DNA of 64,000 bases from Treponema_B putidum. Its GTDB lineage: Bacteria; Spirochaetota; Spirochaetia; Treponematales; Treponemataceae. Positions 45,040-53,520 of this stretch are shown in pieces (position 1 is the stretch's first letter; every line of letters begins with the position of its first letter). The stretch lies in the NCBI RefSeq assembly GCF_007830595.1, contig NZ_VLLD01000006.1; one strand, 5' to 3'. The notes under the pieces are model-generated. The model saw nothing but the letters and a program-made list of their open reading frames with translations, made no database searches and was not told the origin of the DNA. The position numbers were made by a program, and so were the translations under genes.

Positions 45040-45354
45040 CTATTCTATAAGGGATGTAAGCTGTTTTATATAATTTTTTACGGCCTTACGCCCCTCATCC
45101 GTCACAGAATAAAGGGTAAGGGGCTTGCGGTTTACAAAAAGTTTTTCAACCTTCAAATATCCTGCATTTTCCAGCTTTTTACAGTGTGCGGTTAAATTGC
45201 CGTCGGTTGCATTTACCTTTTCCCTTAGCAGGGTAAATTCTATTTTTTCACAGCCGATTAAGACGGACATTACCGCAAGCCTAAGACGAGACGATAGCTG
45301 TTCATCAATAAGACGATGATCAAAAGAAGTTTCCGTATTATCGGGTATACTCAT
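45040..45354 (-). CDS. Small winged-helix transcriptional regulator
   Basis: The 104-residue protein is mostly one winged-helix domain (about 18-95): LRLAVMSVLIG, then FTLLREKVNATDGNLTAHCKKLENAGYLKVEK, then a wing with TLYSVTDEGRKAV. This fits the small MarR/ArsR-like winged-helix family seen with membrane partner genes. Its start overlaps the stop of the upstream membrane protein by 4 bp, so the two form a unit. It probably regulates that locus. Confidence 0.82.
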   Translation of the reverse strand: MSIPDNTETSFDHRLIDEQLSSRLRLAVMSVLIGCEKIEFTLLREKVNATDGNLTAHCKKLENAGYLKVEKLFVNRKPLTLYSVTDEGRKAVKNYIKQLTSLIE

Positions 45355-45956
45355 TTCGCTTTTACCGTTTTTTTCCGTTTACCTATAACTATAGCAACAG
45401 CGGCAGGTAATCCGAGCAATATGAAGGTTGCCACTCCGATTATAAGAGGAGCCGTATATTGTGCGGCAAAAAGGCAGACAACTCCACATCCTGCCCAGCA
45501 CAAAGCTTCAATACATAAAAAAAGGCGCAGTTTTTTTTGTACCATAGCTGCGGTTGCGGCATGACCTATGGCAAGACAAAGGCCGATATTAAAAAAGTTT
45601 GTATTAAAATCAAGTTTTCCTAAAATACCCAGTATCATGCCTAAAATAAGGCCGGCACCGATACTTCCCCACAAGGCAGCAAGAATCCTGTCGGTAGCCC
45701 TTTTAATCTTTATTTTTTGCTTACGCTTCATAAAAAGAGCTAAAAACAATTGACATGCCGTCATTATAAAAAGCCAAAGCAGAGGGATAAACAAACTAAA
45801 ACCTGACTTCGCCAAAAAATAGGATATAAAAGTGCCTACAGGAATCGTAATTCCGTACAGTAAAAAAGGCACTATCATATCTTCAAGCCCTTCTTGAACA
45901 TCTTCAGTTAATGCACTTATTAGAGCCAACCTTTCTTTTATCTCTTTATCATTCAT
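45351..45956 (-). CDS. Membrane protein coupled to the winged-helix regulator
   Basis: The 201-residue protein has about six TM segments (near 25-45, 50-72, 90-112, 118-138, 142-160, 166-188) and a basic KRKQKIKIKRATDR loop. I do not recognise the family. The 4-bp overlap with the regulator gene suggests a paired system. It could be an integral-membrane sensor or target of the regulator. Confidence 0.72.
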   Translation of the reverse strand: MNDKEIKERLALISALTEDVQEGLEDMIVPFLLYGITIPVGTFISYFLAKSGFSLFIPLLWLFIMTACQLFLALFMKRKQKIKIKRATDRILAALWGSIGAGLILGMILGILGKLDFNTNFFNIGLCLAIGHAATAAMVQKKLRLFLCIEALCWAGCGVVCLFAAQYTAPLIIGVATFILLGLPAAVAIVIGKRKKTVKAK

Positions 45957-45988
45957 AAAAGTTCCCTTACAATACTAAAAAGTTAATG

Positions 45989-46498
45989 CTATTTTTCACG
46001 ATACAGCATCGGAAACGTATAACGTAAACCGGTCTTTGCAGTAAAACCGAAGCCTCCGCCGCCCATTTCTATAAAAAAGCTCAAACCAGCCGGGCTTTTT
46101 CCCATAAAAAACTCAAAACCGAAAAATCCTTGTCCCGTTACAAGCACCTTGGGCTTATTTTTTTGAACCGGAAAAATTAATATGGGACCTCCTCCTCCGT
46201 AAACTCGGATGTTTGCTGTTTGCATCAATGACCCGCCAAGAACAGAAAAATCAAGCACATAATATGGAGTTCTTCGCTGTGAATTAGGAAAAAAACAATC
46301 AGCATTTAAGTGTAATGCAAAGGCATTATGAAAAAGCCAAGGAGAAGTAATGGCTAGCGATATACCAAAATCACTTTGCCTGCCGATAAGCCCATACTCT
46401 AATGCAAGGCCGGTAACATCACGGTTTTCCTGCTCCGCATGAATAAAGGTAAGAACACTTAAAAACAAACAGATAGATAGAAAGAATATTTTTTTCAT
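45989..46498 (-). CDS. Small exported protein, possible membrane barrel
   Basis: I use the ATG at 46498 (MKKIFFLSICLF), which has AAGGAGG upstream; the longer frame adds a weak extension. The product is 169 residues with a signal peptide (to about residue 20, IHAEQ). The body has short Gly/Phe-rich strands and may be a small barrel. The function is not recognised. It is 33 bp before the membrane-protein gene on the same strand. Confidence 0.65.
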   Translation of the reverse strand: MKKIFFLSICLFLSVLTFIHAEQENRDVTGLALEYGLIGRQSDFGISLAITSPWLFHNAFALHLNADCFFPNSQRRTPYYVLDFSVLGGSLMQTANIRVYGGGGPILIFPVQKNKPKVLVTGQGFFGFEFFMGKSPAGLSFFIEMGGGGFGFTAKTGLRYTFPMLYREK

Positions 46499-46621
46499 TA
46501 TGAACCTCCTTAGATTCCTATATGATAATAGCATACCTACTTTATTTTGTAAAGTACTTTATTTTATAAATTTATAATTCTACCCTGTTGTGATTATTTT
46601 TATTAAAGGTTTAATCAAAAA

Positions 46622-46650
46622 AAAAGACCCGATTACATATCGGGTCTTTT
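46622..46650 (-). terminator. Intrinsic terminator of the small CxxC protein gene
   Basis: Perfect 12-bp arms (46622-46633, 46639-46650), loop of 5, are followed on the minus strand by a T-rich run. It lies 15 bp beyond the stop at 46666. Confidence 0.85.
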
Positions 46651-46665
46651 TCAAACCATAATCTC

Positions 46666-46887
46666 TTATGGGCGTCTTGCAGCAACACCTTTTTCAATAA
46701 GTGCTATGAACTCATGTTCATACCAATCTTGAGAATAAGGAAAATGCTTTCGGATAATGGGTTTTAATTTAAATTCGATAGCATCTTTACAAGCTTCGCA
46801 GACGTCATATTCGCGGATATGCCAGTAAGTCATTCCCGTAACAGGATTCACCAGCTCTTTTCTACAAATATCACAGTTTAATGTCTT
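46666..46887 (-). CDS. Small zinc-ribbon protein with two CxxC motifs
   Basis: The ATG at 46887 (MKTLNCDICRKELVN) has AAGGAG upstream; the frame up to 46929 is not supported. The 73-residue protein has CDIC near residue 6 and CEAC near 33, which form a likely zinc ribbon. There is no signal peptide. It is monocistronic with its own terminator. The function is unknown. Confidence 0.72.
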   Translation of the reverse strand, partial: KTLNCDICRKELVNPVTGMTYWHIREYDVCEACKDAIEFKLKPIIRKHFPYSQDWYEHEFIALIEKGVAARRP

Positions 46888-46999
46888 CATAATAATACTC
46901 CTTACTTTGTTTATATCAGTATATAACATTCTATATCATTTTTCATACTTTGTCGAGTAAAAAAATGATTTTTTTCAATTTTAAAGCATTTTTTATAGC

Positions 47000-48757
47000 T
47001 TAAATTGCCTTTGTTCTTTCTTTTAAGAAAATTTTATGATCTTCATCCAAATAAGGCATAAGCCTTTCACAAACCTCTTTATGATACTCATTAAGCCATT
47101 TAATATCCTCATCCGAAAGAATTCCTTGTACAATAGGTCTTGTATCAATTGGACAAAGAGTTATTGTTTTAAATTGATAGAATTCTCCGTCTTCGGTCGT
47201 TTTAAATTCGGTGGTAACAACTAGACTTTCAATTCGGATTCCATGGCTTCCGGCAACATAAAGGCCGGGCTCATTGGATGTTACCATACCAAGCTTCATA
47301 GGAACATCCAAAAAACGGCTTGAAATAGATTGAGGTCCCTCATGAACTGAAAGAACATAACCTACCCCGTGACCCGTACCATGTTTGTAGTCCCTTCCAT
47401 AAGCCCATAGATGCTCTCTGGGGATAGTATCTATGGCATGGCCTGTAGTTCCGGCCTTAAACTTGGCCCTGGCAAGAGAAATATGAGCTTTTAAAACAAG
47501 GGTATAATCCGTTTTTTCCTGTTCTGTAAGTTCTCCAAGTTTAATGGTTCGAGTAATATCGGTTGTACCGTTTAGATACTGACCGCCGCTGTCCAAAAGC
47601 AAGAAACTTTTAGCTTCAAGTTTGGCAGAATTTTCAGGGGAAGGAGCATAGTGAATAATAGCTCCGTTCGGTCCGTAACCTGAAATAGTTTCAAAACTTT
47701 CTTCCAAAAAATCCTTGCCTTCGGCACGGAATTTTAAGAGCTGTTCGCTTACATCCCATTCGGTAATACCCTTTCCGGCATTTTCTTCTACCCATTTTAG
47801 GATTTTTACCATGGCAGCGCCGTCTTTTTCCATAGCATAATCGAAGTTTTTAAGTTCAACTTCATTTTTTATTGCTTTAAGAGTTGAGGTTAAGTTTAAG
47901 CCCTTTTCGGTTTTAGCTTTTATTTGGTTGTATAGATAAACATTTGTTCTTGCAGGATCTATGTAAACTTTCCCTGTAAGTTTTGCGGCTTCTGCAAATA
48001 TGTCTTCATATCCCATCACCGTAATACCTTGCGAAGCAAAGTAGGACTTAACATCATCAGTTAATTGCTTCTCCGAAATAAAAATAACGGCTCTTGCTTT
48101 ATCTACCAGCGCATACGCAGTAACTACGGGATTGCATCTTATATCTCTTCCTCGGACATTAAAAAGGTAACAGACGTCCTCCAGGGCACCGATAACCGTA
48201 GAATCTGCCTTTTTTTCGGCAAGCATTGAGCGGACTTCTTGAATCTTTTCTTTTGCCGATTTTCCGGTATATTTTTCATCAAGTATAAAAGCCTTGCTTA
48301 AAACTGCCTGAGGACGGTTTTCCCATATTTCGCCTATTAGGTCGAGATTAGTAACAAATTCTATACCTTCAAGCTCCTTTTTCATGGAATCAAAATTGAA
48401 CACTGAAACAACCTTACCATCCATTCCGAGTTTTTCACCCGATTTTAAGTTGGATTTTAAAAACTCGTTTATGGTAGGAACACCGGGTTCAAGCATTTTA
48501 TAAAGTTCAACAACCGAACCTTTAAGCTGTTTTTCAGCCTGTAGAAAATACCGGCCGTCAGTCCATAAAATAGCCTTATCCTTTGTAACAAGGACGGTTC
48601 CTGCCGACCCTGTAAAACCTGAGATAAACTCCCGTGTTTTATAGTTTTCAGGTAAATACTCGCTCTGATGGGGGTCAGAAGACGGAATTAAATAAGCACT
48701 TAAAGAATGCTCTTTCATCTTTTGCCTTAAAGCGGCAATTCTATCATTTACAGTCAT
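47000..48757 (-). CDS. Xaa-Pro aminopeptidase (M24 family, long form)
   Basis: From the ATG at 48757 (MTVNDRIAALRQKM) the enzyme is 585 residues, matching the three-domain creatinase-like prolidases. Metal ligands of the M24 site are visible in LLLDSGGQYLNGTTDITRT near residue 400, the KHGTGHGVGYVLSVHEGPQ segment, and a late Glu in SNEPGLYV. It removes N-terminal residues next to proline, which fits peptide-fermenting life. AGGATGG lies upstream. Confidence 0.9.
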   Translation of the reverse strand: MTVNDRIAALRQKMKEHSLSAYLIPSSDPHQSEYLPENYKTREFISGFTGSAGTVLVTKDKAILWTDGRYFLQAEKQLKGSVVELYKMLEPGVPTINEFLKSNLKSGEKLGMDGKVVSVFNFDSMKKELEGIEFVTNLDLIGEIWENRPQAVLSKAFILDEKYTGKSAKEKIQEVRSMLAEKKADSTVIGALEDVCYLFNVRGRDIRCNPVVTAYALVDKARAVIFISEKQLTDDVKSYFASQGITVMGYEDIFAEAAKLTGKVYIDPARTNVYLYNQIKAKTEKGLNLTSTLKAIKNEVELKNFDYAMEKDGAAMVKILKWVEENAGKGITEWDVSEQLLKFRAEGKDFLEESFETISGYGPNGAIIHYAPSPENSAKLEAKSFLLLDSGGQYLNGTTDITRTIKLGELTEQEKTDYTLVLKAHISLARAKFKAGTTGHAIDTIPREHLWAYGRDYKHGTGHGVGYVLSVHEGPQSISSRFLDVPMKLGMVTSNEPGLYVAGSHGIRIESLVVTTEFKTTEDGEFYQFKTITLCPIDTRPIVQGILSDEDIKWLNEYHKEVCERLMPYLDEDHKIFLKERTKAI

Positions 48758-48857
48758 ATAAACCATCCTAAAAATTTATTCTATATTGAGTATAATACTA
48801 TTTACACTTTATGTAAACCACTTACGGTTAGAAATGGCAAACAATATCAGCAACATT

Positions 48858-49994
48858 TTATCGATTTAAATGATATTGGTAAATTCTATAAACTATATCC
48901 CTCACAGCTCCGGTTTTTTCAATATCGGTAATCATAGGAATATTGTACTCCCAAATAGTGGAACCTTCGCCTTCCAGATAACCTTTTTTTATAGCCGCTT
49001 GGTAAAGACGGGAATAAATAGCTGCCGAAACACCTTTATTGTGATATTGAGGATCAACAAAGAGAACAAAGGTTCTAAGACGCTTCATCTTACGTTTATA
49101 ATAAAGGAATTTAAAGATGCCTAATGGAAAAAGTTTTCCTTTAAGGTGCTTTAATACATCATTATAATCCGGAAGGGTAATATTAAAGCCGATGGGTTTA
49201 CCTTCAGTACTCCTTGCTATAAAAATTAATTCTTCATCTGCAAATGAAATAAGCTGTTTTACAACCATATCTATTTCTTTGCGGGTCATAGGCATAAAAT
49301 CCTCCCACTCTTCAGGCTCGGAATTAAGGAGGATTGAATGAATATCACCGGCATCCCGCTCAACGTTCTTTTTTAAATCGATATTATCTACATGAAAGCC
49401 GTATCTTTTTTCTACTAAGGGAGCCAAACGGACATAGCGGCTTGCATCTACATCATTAAAACGGGCATGATAGGCATAGCAATCCCAATATTTTTCAAAA
49501 CCGAACTTTATAAAAAAATCGTTATAATATTTTTTATTATAAGTATTCATTATGTATGTACGGTTTTTAAAATTATCGGTTATAAACCCGCGGTTATCTT
49601 CCCCTCCCGGAAGAGAAATGGGCCCCTTAATTCTATTCATCCCTTTTTCAAAAAACCATTCCTTTGCTGCATTAAGCATTTTTTCGGCAACGGAATAGTC
49701 TTCAATGCACTCAAATTGAGATATGTAACCGACTTTCATTTTTTTATACTCATTCAATTTTTCATCAATACCGTACAAAATACGCCCGACGGTTTTGCCT
49801 TCAATTTGAGCAATCAGTTTTACGTGAGGGCCTACATCGCATAAAGAATTGTCGGCTCCGGACACGTACTTTTTATACTCACTTATAATTGGCGGTACCC
49901 ATGAACTATCATCCTTATAAAGATCAAAAGGTAAAAGAGCAAATTCATTTAAAAGTTTTGAACTATTAACTTCAAGTAATACAATTTTATCCAT
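48858..49994 (-). CDS. GNAT-like N-acyltransferase (about 380 aa family)
   Basis: The 378-residue protein has the opening LPFDLYKDDSSWVPP and the segment GPISLPGGEDNRGFI near residue 115, typical of a conserved family of long acetyltransferase-like proteins. The C-terminal half (about 230-378) carries a GNAT-like fold with VDPQYHNKGVSAAIYSRL as the acyl-CoA-binding loop. The substrate is unknown. AGGAA precedes the ATG. It is monocistronic. Confidence 0.75.
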   Translation of the reverse strand: MDKIVLLEVNSSKLLNEFALLPFDLYKDDSSWVPPIISEYKKYVSGADNSLCDVGPHVKLIAQIEGKTVGRILYGIDEKLNEYKKMKVGYISQFECIEDYSVAEKMLNAAKEWFFEKGMNRIKGPISLPGGEDNRGFITDNFKNRTYIMNTYNKKYYNDFFIKFGFEKYWDCYAYHARFNDVDASRYVRLAPLVEKRYGFHVDNIDLKKNVERDAGDIHSILLNSEPEEWEDFMPMTRKEIDMVVKQLISFADEELIFIARSTEGKPIGFNITLPDYNDVLKHLKGKLFPLGIFKFLYYKRKMKRLRTFVLFVDPQYHNKGVSAAIYSRLYQAAIKKGYLEGEGSTIWEYNIPMITDIEKTGAVRDIVYRIYQYHLNR

Positions 49995-50119
49995 TTTTTA
50001 TTCCTAGATGAGACAAAATAGCATTTTTTGTAAGCCTTTGTCAATATTGTAAGATTTTTACAGGTTTACGCTTGCAAAATTCATAACTTATGTGTATAAT
50101 GGGGTAACTGGAGGAACAT

Positions 50120-50539
50120 ATGAAGAAATCGATACTGAGCTTAGTCTTTCTTGTTTTAATTTTTTCCCTTTTTATGATTGTTCCGGCTTTTTCACAAAAG
50201 GTTGATGAAGCGGATGTTTACTATGTGAATGTACAAATTTTAAGAATATTTACACATTCAGACGGTTTTTATGTTATTTACCGCAGAGCCGGCCTAAAAC
50301 ATGCGGAAGTTTTTATTCCAAAATCTTGGCTTGAACCTAAGGACGGAAGGGCAAGAATGGAATTGGTAAATACCAGAGTCAATCCATACTTATCTTTTTA
50401 TATAAAAGACGGTAAATTTGATCACATAAAAATAGCCGCTCCAAGAGATTTAGGTAACCCTGTCTGGGGTACATTAAAAGCTCCCAATGAATATGACAGT
50501 AAATTCGAAGGCATAGAAACTCTTGAATTAAAATTTTAA
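50120..50539 (+). CDS. Small secreted protein, treponemal type
   Basis: The 139-residue protein has a signal peptide (about 1-26, AFSQ). The mature part is beta-rich, with YVNVQILRIFTHSDGFYVIYRR and a Trp-containing ESKLGxx-like loop, PKSWLEPKDGRARMEL. No Cys is present. It is a single-gene unit with GGAGGAA before the ATG. I do not recognise the family; it may be treponeme-specific. Confidence 0.7.
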   Translation: MKKSILSLVFLVLIFSLFMIVPAFSQKVDEADVYYVNVQILRIFTHSDGFYVIYRRAGLKHAEVFIPKSWLEPKDGRARMELVNTRVNPYLSFYIKDGKFDHIKIAAPRDLGNPVWGTLKAPNEYDSKFEGIETLELKF

Positions 50540-50600
50540 ATTTAAAAAATACCCTCCTCTAAGGAATAATTTGTCTTTAGAGGAATTTTAAGAGGAATAC

Positions 50601-51602
50601 ATGCATCAGAAAAACAACTCAAGAATCGGCAAACCTTTAATTCCGAAAGGTTTGCTTGAATTTTTAAATAACTATGACAATTTTATTATCGCAGGTCATA
50701 AAGAACCGGATGGAGACTGTATTGGAAGCTGTCTTGCAATGTCTTTATTTTTAAAAAGAAAAGATAAACATTGTATTTTAATGTCTGCAGGGCCTTTTAA
50801 GCGTACCGAAATAAAGGATTATGAACATCTTTTTACGGACAAGTTGGAAATATCCGATAAGATAAACCCTAAAACAACAGGGCTAATAATCCTTGATTGT
50901 TCAAGTTTTGACCGTGTAGGTGAAATTGCCGAACTGATTAGCGGTTTTAATTACATTATAATTGACCATCACGCTACCAATACTGAAAAGTCCGATGCGT
51001 TTCTTATAATGCCGGAAGCCCCTTCTACCACCTATCTGATTCAGTCAATAATTGAAGAAATAGGAGAAAAACTTACAAAAAAAGAAGCTGATGCTCTATT
51101 TTTCGGCCTTTGTACGGATACGGGCTTTTTTAGGCATCTGGATGAAAGAAGTGCAGAAGTTTTTGCCCATGCTTCCCGTCTGATTGAAGCCGGAGCCAAT
51201 CCTAAACAAACCTTTATGCAAATGAATGGAGGAAAAAAATTTGAATCCCGCCTTCTTATATCCAGAATTCTAAGCAGAATGAAGACCTATTACAACGGAA
51301 AACTTGTTATTTCGTATGAAACTTATGACGACTTACTGGAATTCGGACTTGAAGGCAGGGATTCTGATATATTATATCAACTGATTCAAACAATTGAAGG
51401 AGTTGAAGCTATATGTATCGTACGCCAAGAATCTCCAAGCCACTGTTCGGTAGGTTTTAGGTCATTGGATAAAGTTGATGTAAGTAAGGTAGCCTCGTCA
51501 TTTGGCGGCGGGGGACATAAACAAGCATCCGGCCTATATATTGAAGGAAAATTCGATGAATTAATTCCCAAATTTGTTGAAGCTTTTAAAAGTCAAATGT
51601 AA
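50601..51602 (+). CDS. DHH-family phosphoesterase (NrnA-like)
   Basis: The 333-residue protein is a DHH/DHHA1 enzyme. Motifs are AGHKEPDGDCIGS near residue 31, LDCSSFDRVG near 95, IDHHATN near 120 (the DHH motif) and the DHHA1 GGGGHKQASG near 310. NrnA degrades short RNA and 3'-phosphoadenosine 5'-phosphate; the relatives also include c-di-AMP hydrolases. Which activity applies here is not set by the sequence. AGAGGAA is close to the ATG. Confidence 0.88.
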   Translation: MHQKNNSRIGKPLIPKGLLEFLNNYDNFIIAGHKEPDGDCIGSCLAMSLFLKRKDKHCILMSAGPFKRTEIKDYEHLFTDKLEISDKINPKTTGLIILDCSSFDRVGEIAELISGFNYIIIDHHATNTEKSDAFLIMPEAPSTTYLIQSIIEEIGEKLTKKEADALFFGLCTDTGFFRHLDERSAEVFAHASRLIEAGANPKQTFMQMNGGKKFESRLLISRILSRMKTYYNGKLVISYETYDDLLEFGLEGRDSDILYQLIQTIEGVEAICIVRQESPSHCSVGFRSLDKVDVSKVASSFGGGGHKQASGLYIEGKFDELIPKFVEAFKSQM

Positions 51603-51610
51603 AACTGCTG

Positions 51611-51632
51611 CATTGTCTTTTTTAAGACAATG
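51611..51632 (+). terminator. Terminator-like hairpin after the NrnA-like gene
   Basis: CATTGTCTT (51611-51619) pairs with AAGACAATG (51624-51632), loop TTTT. No T-run follows, so termination may be weak; it resembles the palindrome at 11461-11491. Confidence 0.5.
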
Positions 51633-51671
51633 TGATAGAATATCCCGATAATAAATCATAGGAGAAAAGTT

Positions 51672-52214
51672 TTGAATAATGAAGAAATTTTATACCCGCT
51701 TTTAGAAAAAGGTGATATAAAGCACACAATGGAACTAGCCTCTGCAGAAAACAAAAAGCCTTTTGAAATAGTAAGTGAAGGAATGAATATCGTTACGGCA
51801 TCCATCTTAGCCGATATACCTTCAGTATATAAAATGGATTTAATACGAAAGGTAGGAGCTCTTTTTTCTACACAAGAATATTGCGAGCTCCTTAACCAAA
51901 AAATGTTTACTCTTAAACCGGAAGAAAGAGATAAACTAAAAGATCAAGGGATCCTTATAAATAGGGACACAACACTGCCCTATTGTCAGTGGTTTAACAT
52001 ATTTGAAATAGCCTTTCCGTGGCTTCCTCTATCCGTTTTTGAAGATTTTGCAATTTATCTTAGGGATGAAAAGAAGCTAATTCTTGATAAAGAAACAATC
52101 GAAATAGTAAGAGAGAATTTTTCAATATCTAAACGGTATTCCGAAAGAGAACTTTCCCGCCTTTTTGATTCAAATATATTAAAAGACCCTGCAGATATAG
52201 ATGATGAAGAATAA
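51672..52214 (+). CDS. Hypothetical cytoplasmic protein upstream of the flagellin genes
   Basis: The 180-residue protein starts at a TTG (51672) with AGGAG 7 nt before it. It has no signal peptide or TM segment. It is helical and acidic, with a C-terminal ILKDPADIDDEE tail. The family is not recognised. It lies between nrnA-like and the first flaB, and its stop is about 35 bp before the sigma-28 promoter. Confidence 0.7.
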   Translation: MNNEEILYPLLEKGDIKHTMELASAENKKPFEIVSEGMNIVTASILADIPSVYKMDLIRKVGALFSTQEYCELLNQKMFTLKPEERDKLKDQGILINRDTTLPYCQWFNIFEIAFPWLPLSVFEDFAIYLRDEKKLILDKETIEIVRENFSISKRYSERELSRLFDSNILKDPADIDDEE

Positions 52215-52248
52215 AACTGCTTTTTTTAATTTTTTTTAAAAAAAAGCT

Positions 52249-52276
52249 TAAAGTTTTAGAAATACCCCGCCGATAA
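52249..52276 (+). promoter_or_regulatory. Sigma-28 (FliA) promoter of the first flaB
   Basis: TAAAGTTT at 52249-52256 and GCCGATAA at 52269-52276 both match the FliA consensus exactly, with a 12-nt spacer (11 is usual). This links flaB to late flagellar gene control. Confidence 0.8.
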
Positions 52277-52300
52277 TAGATAATGAGGATTTTCTATCCT

Positions 52301-52323
52301 CAAAGCAAAGCAAGGATGCTTTG
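52301..52323 (+). promoter_or_regulatory. CsrA-type GGA-loop hairpin in the first flaB leader
   Basis: CAAAGCA (52306-52312) pairs with TGCTTTG (52317-52323), leaving the loop AGGA. A second copy of CAAAGCA at 52301 offers another register. The core AGCAAGGATGCT matches the CsrA consensus RUACARGGAUGU at the ARGGAUG part. It lies 30 nt before the ATG. Compare the second flaB leader at 53477-53497. Confidence 0.6.
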
Positions 52324-52352
52324 TAAACACATTATTCCATGGAGGAATATCT

Positions 52353-53213
52353 ATGATTATCAATCACAACATGAGTGCGATGTTCGCACAGAGAACGCAG
52401 GGTGTTACCAATGTACGCATCGGTAAAGACATCGAAAAACTTTCATCAGGTTTGCGCATTAACCGTGCAGGCGATGACGCTTCCGGTCTTGCAGTTTCCG
52501 AGAAGATGAGAAGCCAAATCAGAGGTTTAAACCAAGCTTCTGCAAATGCTTCAAACGGCATTAACTTTATCCAAGTAGCCGAAGCTTTCTTACAGGAAAC
52601 AACTGATATCATGCAGAGAATCAGAGAGCTAGCTGTTCAGTCTTCAAACGGTATTTATTCTGCTGAAGACAGAATGCAGATTCAGGTTGAAGTTTCTCAG
52701 CTTGTTGCCGAAGTAGACCGAATTGCAAGTTCAGCCCAATTCAACGGTATGAACATGCTTACAGGCCGCTTTGCACGCGAAACAGGTGAAAATGTCGTTA
52801 CCGGTTCTATGTGGTTCCACATCGGTGCCAACATGGATCAGAGAATGCGCGTATATGTTGGAACAATGTCGGCAGCAGCTCTCGGTATCCGAAATGTCGG
52901 TGACGAAAAAATCATGACAATCGAAACAGCTGATGCTGCAAACGCCAGCATTGGAACAATCGATGAAGGTCTTAAAAAGATCAACAAGCAAAGAGCTGAC
53001 CTTGGCGCATACCAGAACAGAATGGAGCTGACGGTTGTCGGTATCGATATAGCCGCCGAAAATCTCCAAGCATCTGAGTCAAGAATCCGTGATGCAGATA
53101 TGGCAAAACAAATGGTAGAATATACCAAGAATCAGATCTTGGCAAATACCGGTATTGCAATGCTTGCTCAGGCTAATAACAACAGCCAGCTTGTAATGTC
53201 TCTTTTAAGGTAA
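52353..53213 (+). CDS. flaB: Flagellin core protein FlaB (first copy)
   Basis: The 286-residue FlaB-type flagellin has the conserved N-terminal D0/D1 region (MIINHNMSAMFAQR, then KLSSGLRINRAGDDASGLAVSEKMRSQIRGL) and C-terminal region (ADLGAYQNRM, AENLQASESRIRDADMA). There is almost no variable centre, as expected for periplasmic flagella. It has no signal peptide. A TGGAGGA Shine-Dalgarno, a sigma-28 promoter and a CsrA-like hairpin lie upstream. It is about 70% identical by eye to the second copy. Confidence 0.96.
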   Translation: MIINHNMSAMFAQRTQGVTNVRIGKDIEKLSSGLRINRAGDDASGLAVSEKMRSQIRGLNQASANASNGINFIQVAEAFLQETTDIMQRIRELAVQSSNGIYSAEDRMQIQVEVSQLVAEVDRIASSAQFNGMNMLTGRFARETGENVVTGSMWFHIGANMDQRMRVYVGTMSAAALGIRNVGDEKIMTIETADAANASIGTIDEGLKKINKQRADLGAYQNRMELTVVGIDIAAENLQASESRIRDADMAKQMVEYTKNQILANTGIAMLAQANNNSQLVMSLLR

Positions 53214-53375
53214 CAAATTTATAAAATACTCTTGTATTTTTTTAATTATAAGAGTATAATGTATTAAGCGTTGCGGGGGTATTTCCCCTAAACGCTTAAA
53301 TGATCTTTGAAAAAAGCCCTTAGACGGCCATTTGAGAATAACCGTCATGGGCGACCCTTATGAAGCCCTGTATCG

Positions 53376-53415
53376 CAGTATTATTAACAGTTTGAAAAAA
53401 TTGTTAATAATACTG
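53376..53415 (+). terminator. Perfect 14-bp stem between flaB genes
   Basis: CAGTATTATTAACA (53376-53389) pairs with TGTTAATAATACTG (53402-53415), loop of 12 with a run of A. AT-rich and without a T-run of terminator type, so it may be an mRNA stability or processing element instead. Confidence 0.5.
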
Positions 53416-53476
53416 TGTTTATAATTTGTATAAAAGGCGCAAAATTTTATGCAAAATTATAAAATACAGGTGTATT

Positions 53477-53497
53477 TTTCAGCAAAGGATGCTGAAA
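53477..53497 (+). promoter_or_regulatory. CsrA-type GGA-loop hairpin in the second flaB leader
   Basis: TTTCAGCA (53477-53484) pairs with TGCTGAAA (53490-53497), loop AAGGA. The core AGCAAAGGATGCT is nearly that of the first flaB leader, but the outer stem pairs differ and still pair. It is 24 nt before the ATG, with the GGGAGG Shine-Dalgarno between. Confidence 0.6.
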
Positions 53498-53520
53498 TAT
53501 AGGACTTCAGGGAGGGTCAT

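Larger units (their letters stand above)
53214..53520 (+). other. 307-bp spacer between flaB genes with several hairpins
   Basis: No gene is seen. It holds, in order: an AT-rich stem (53226-53257), a GC-core hairpin with 9-bp arms (53264-53272/53291-53299) right after flaB, a perfect 14-bp stem (53376-53389/53402-53415), and a GGA-loop hairpin (53477-53497). No FliA-type GCCGATAA is visible, so the second flaB may use another promoter or readthrough. Confidence 0.7.
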
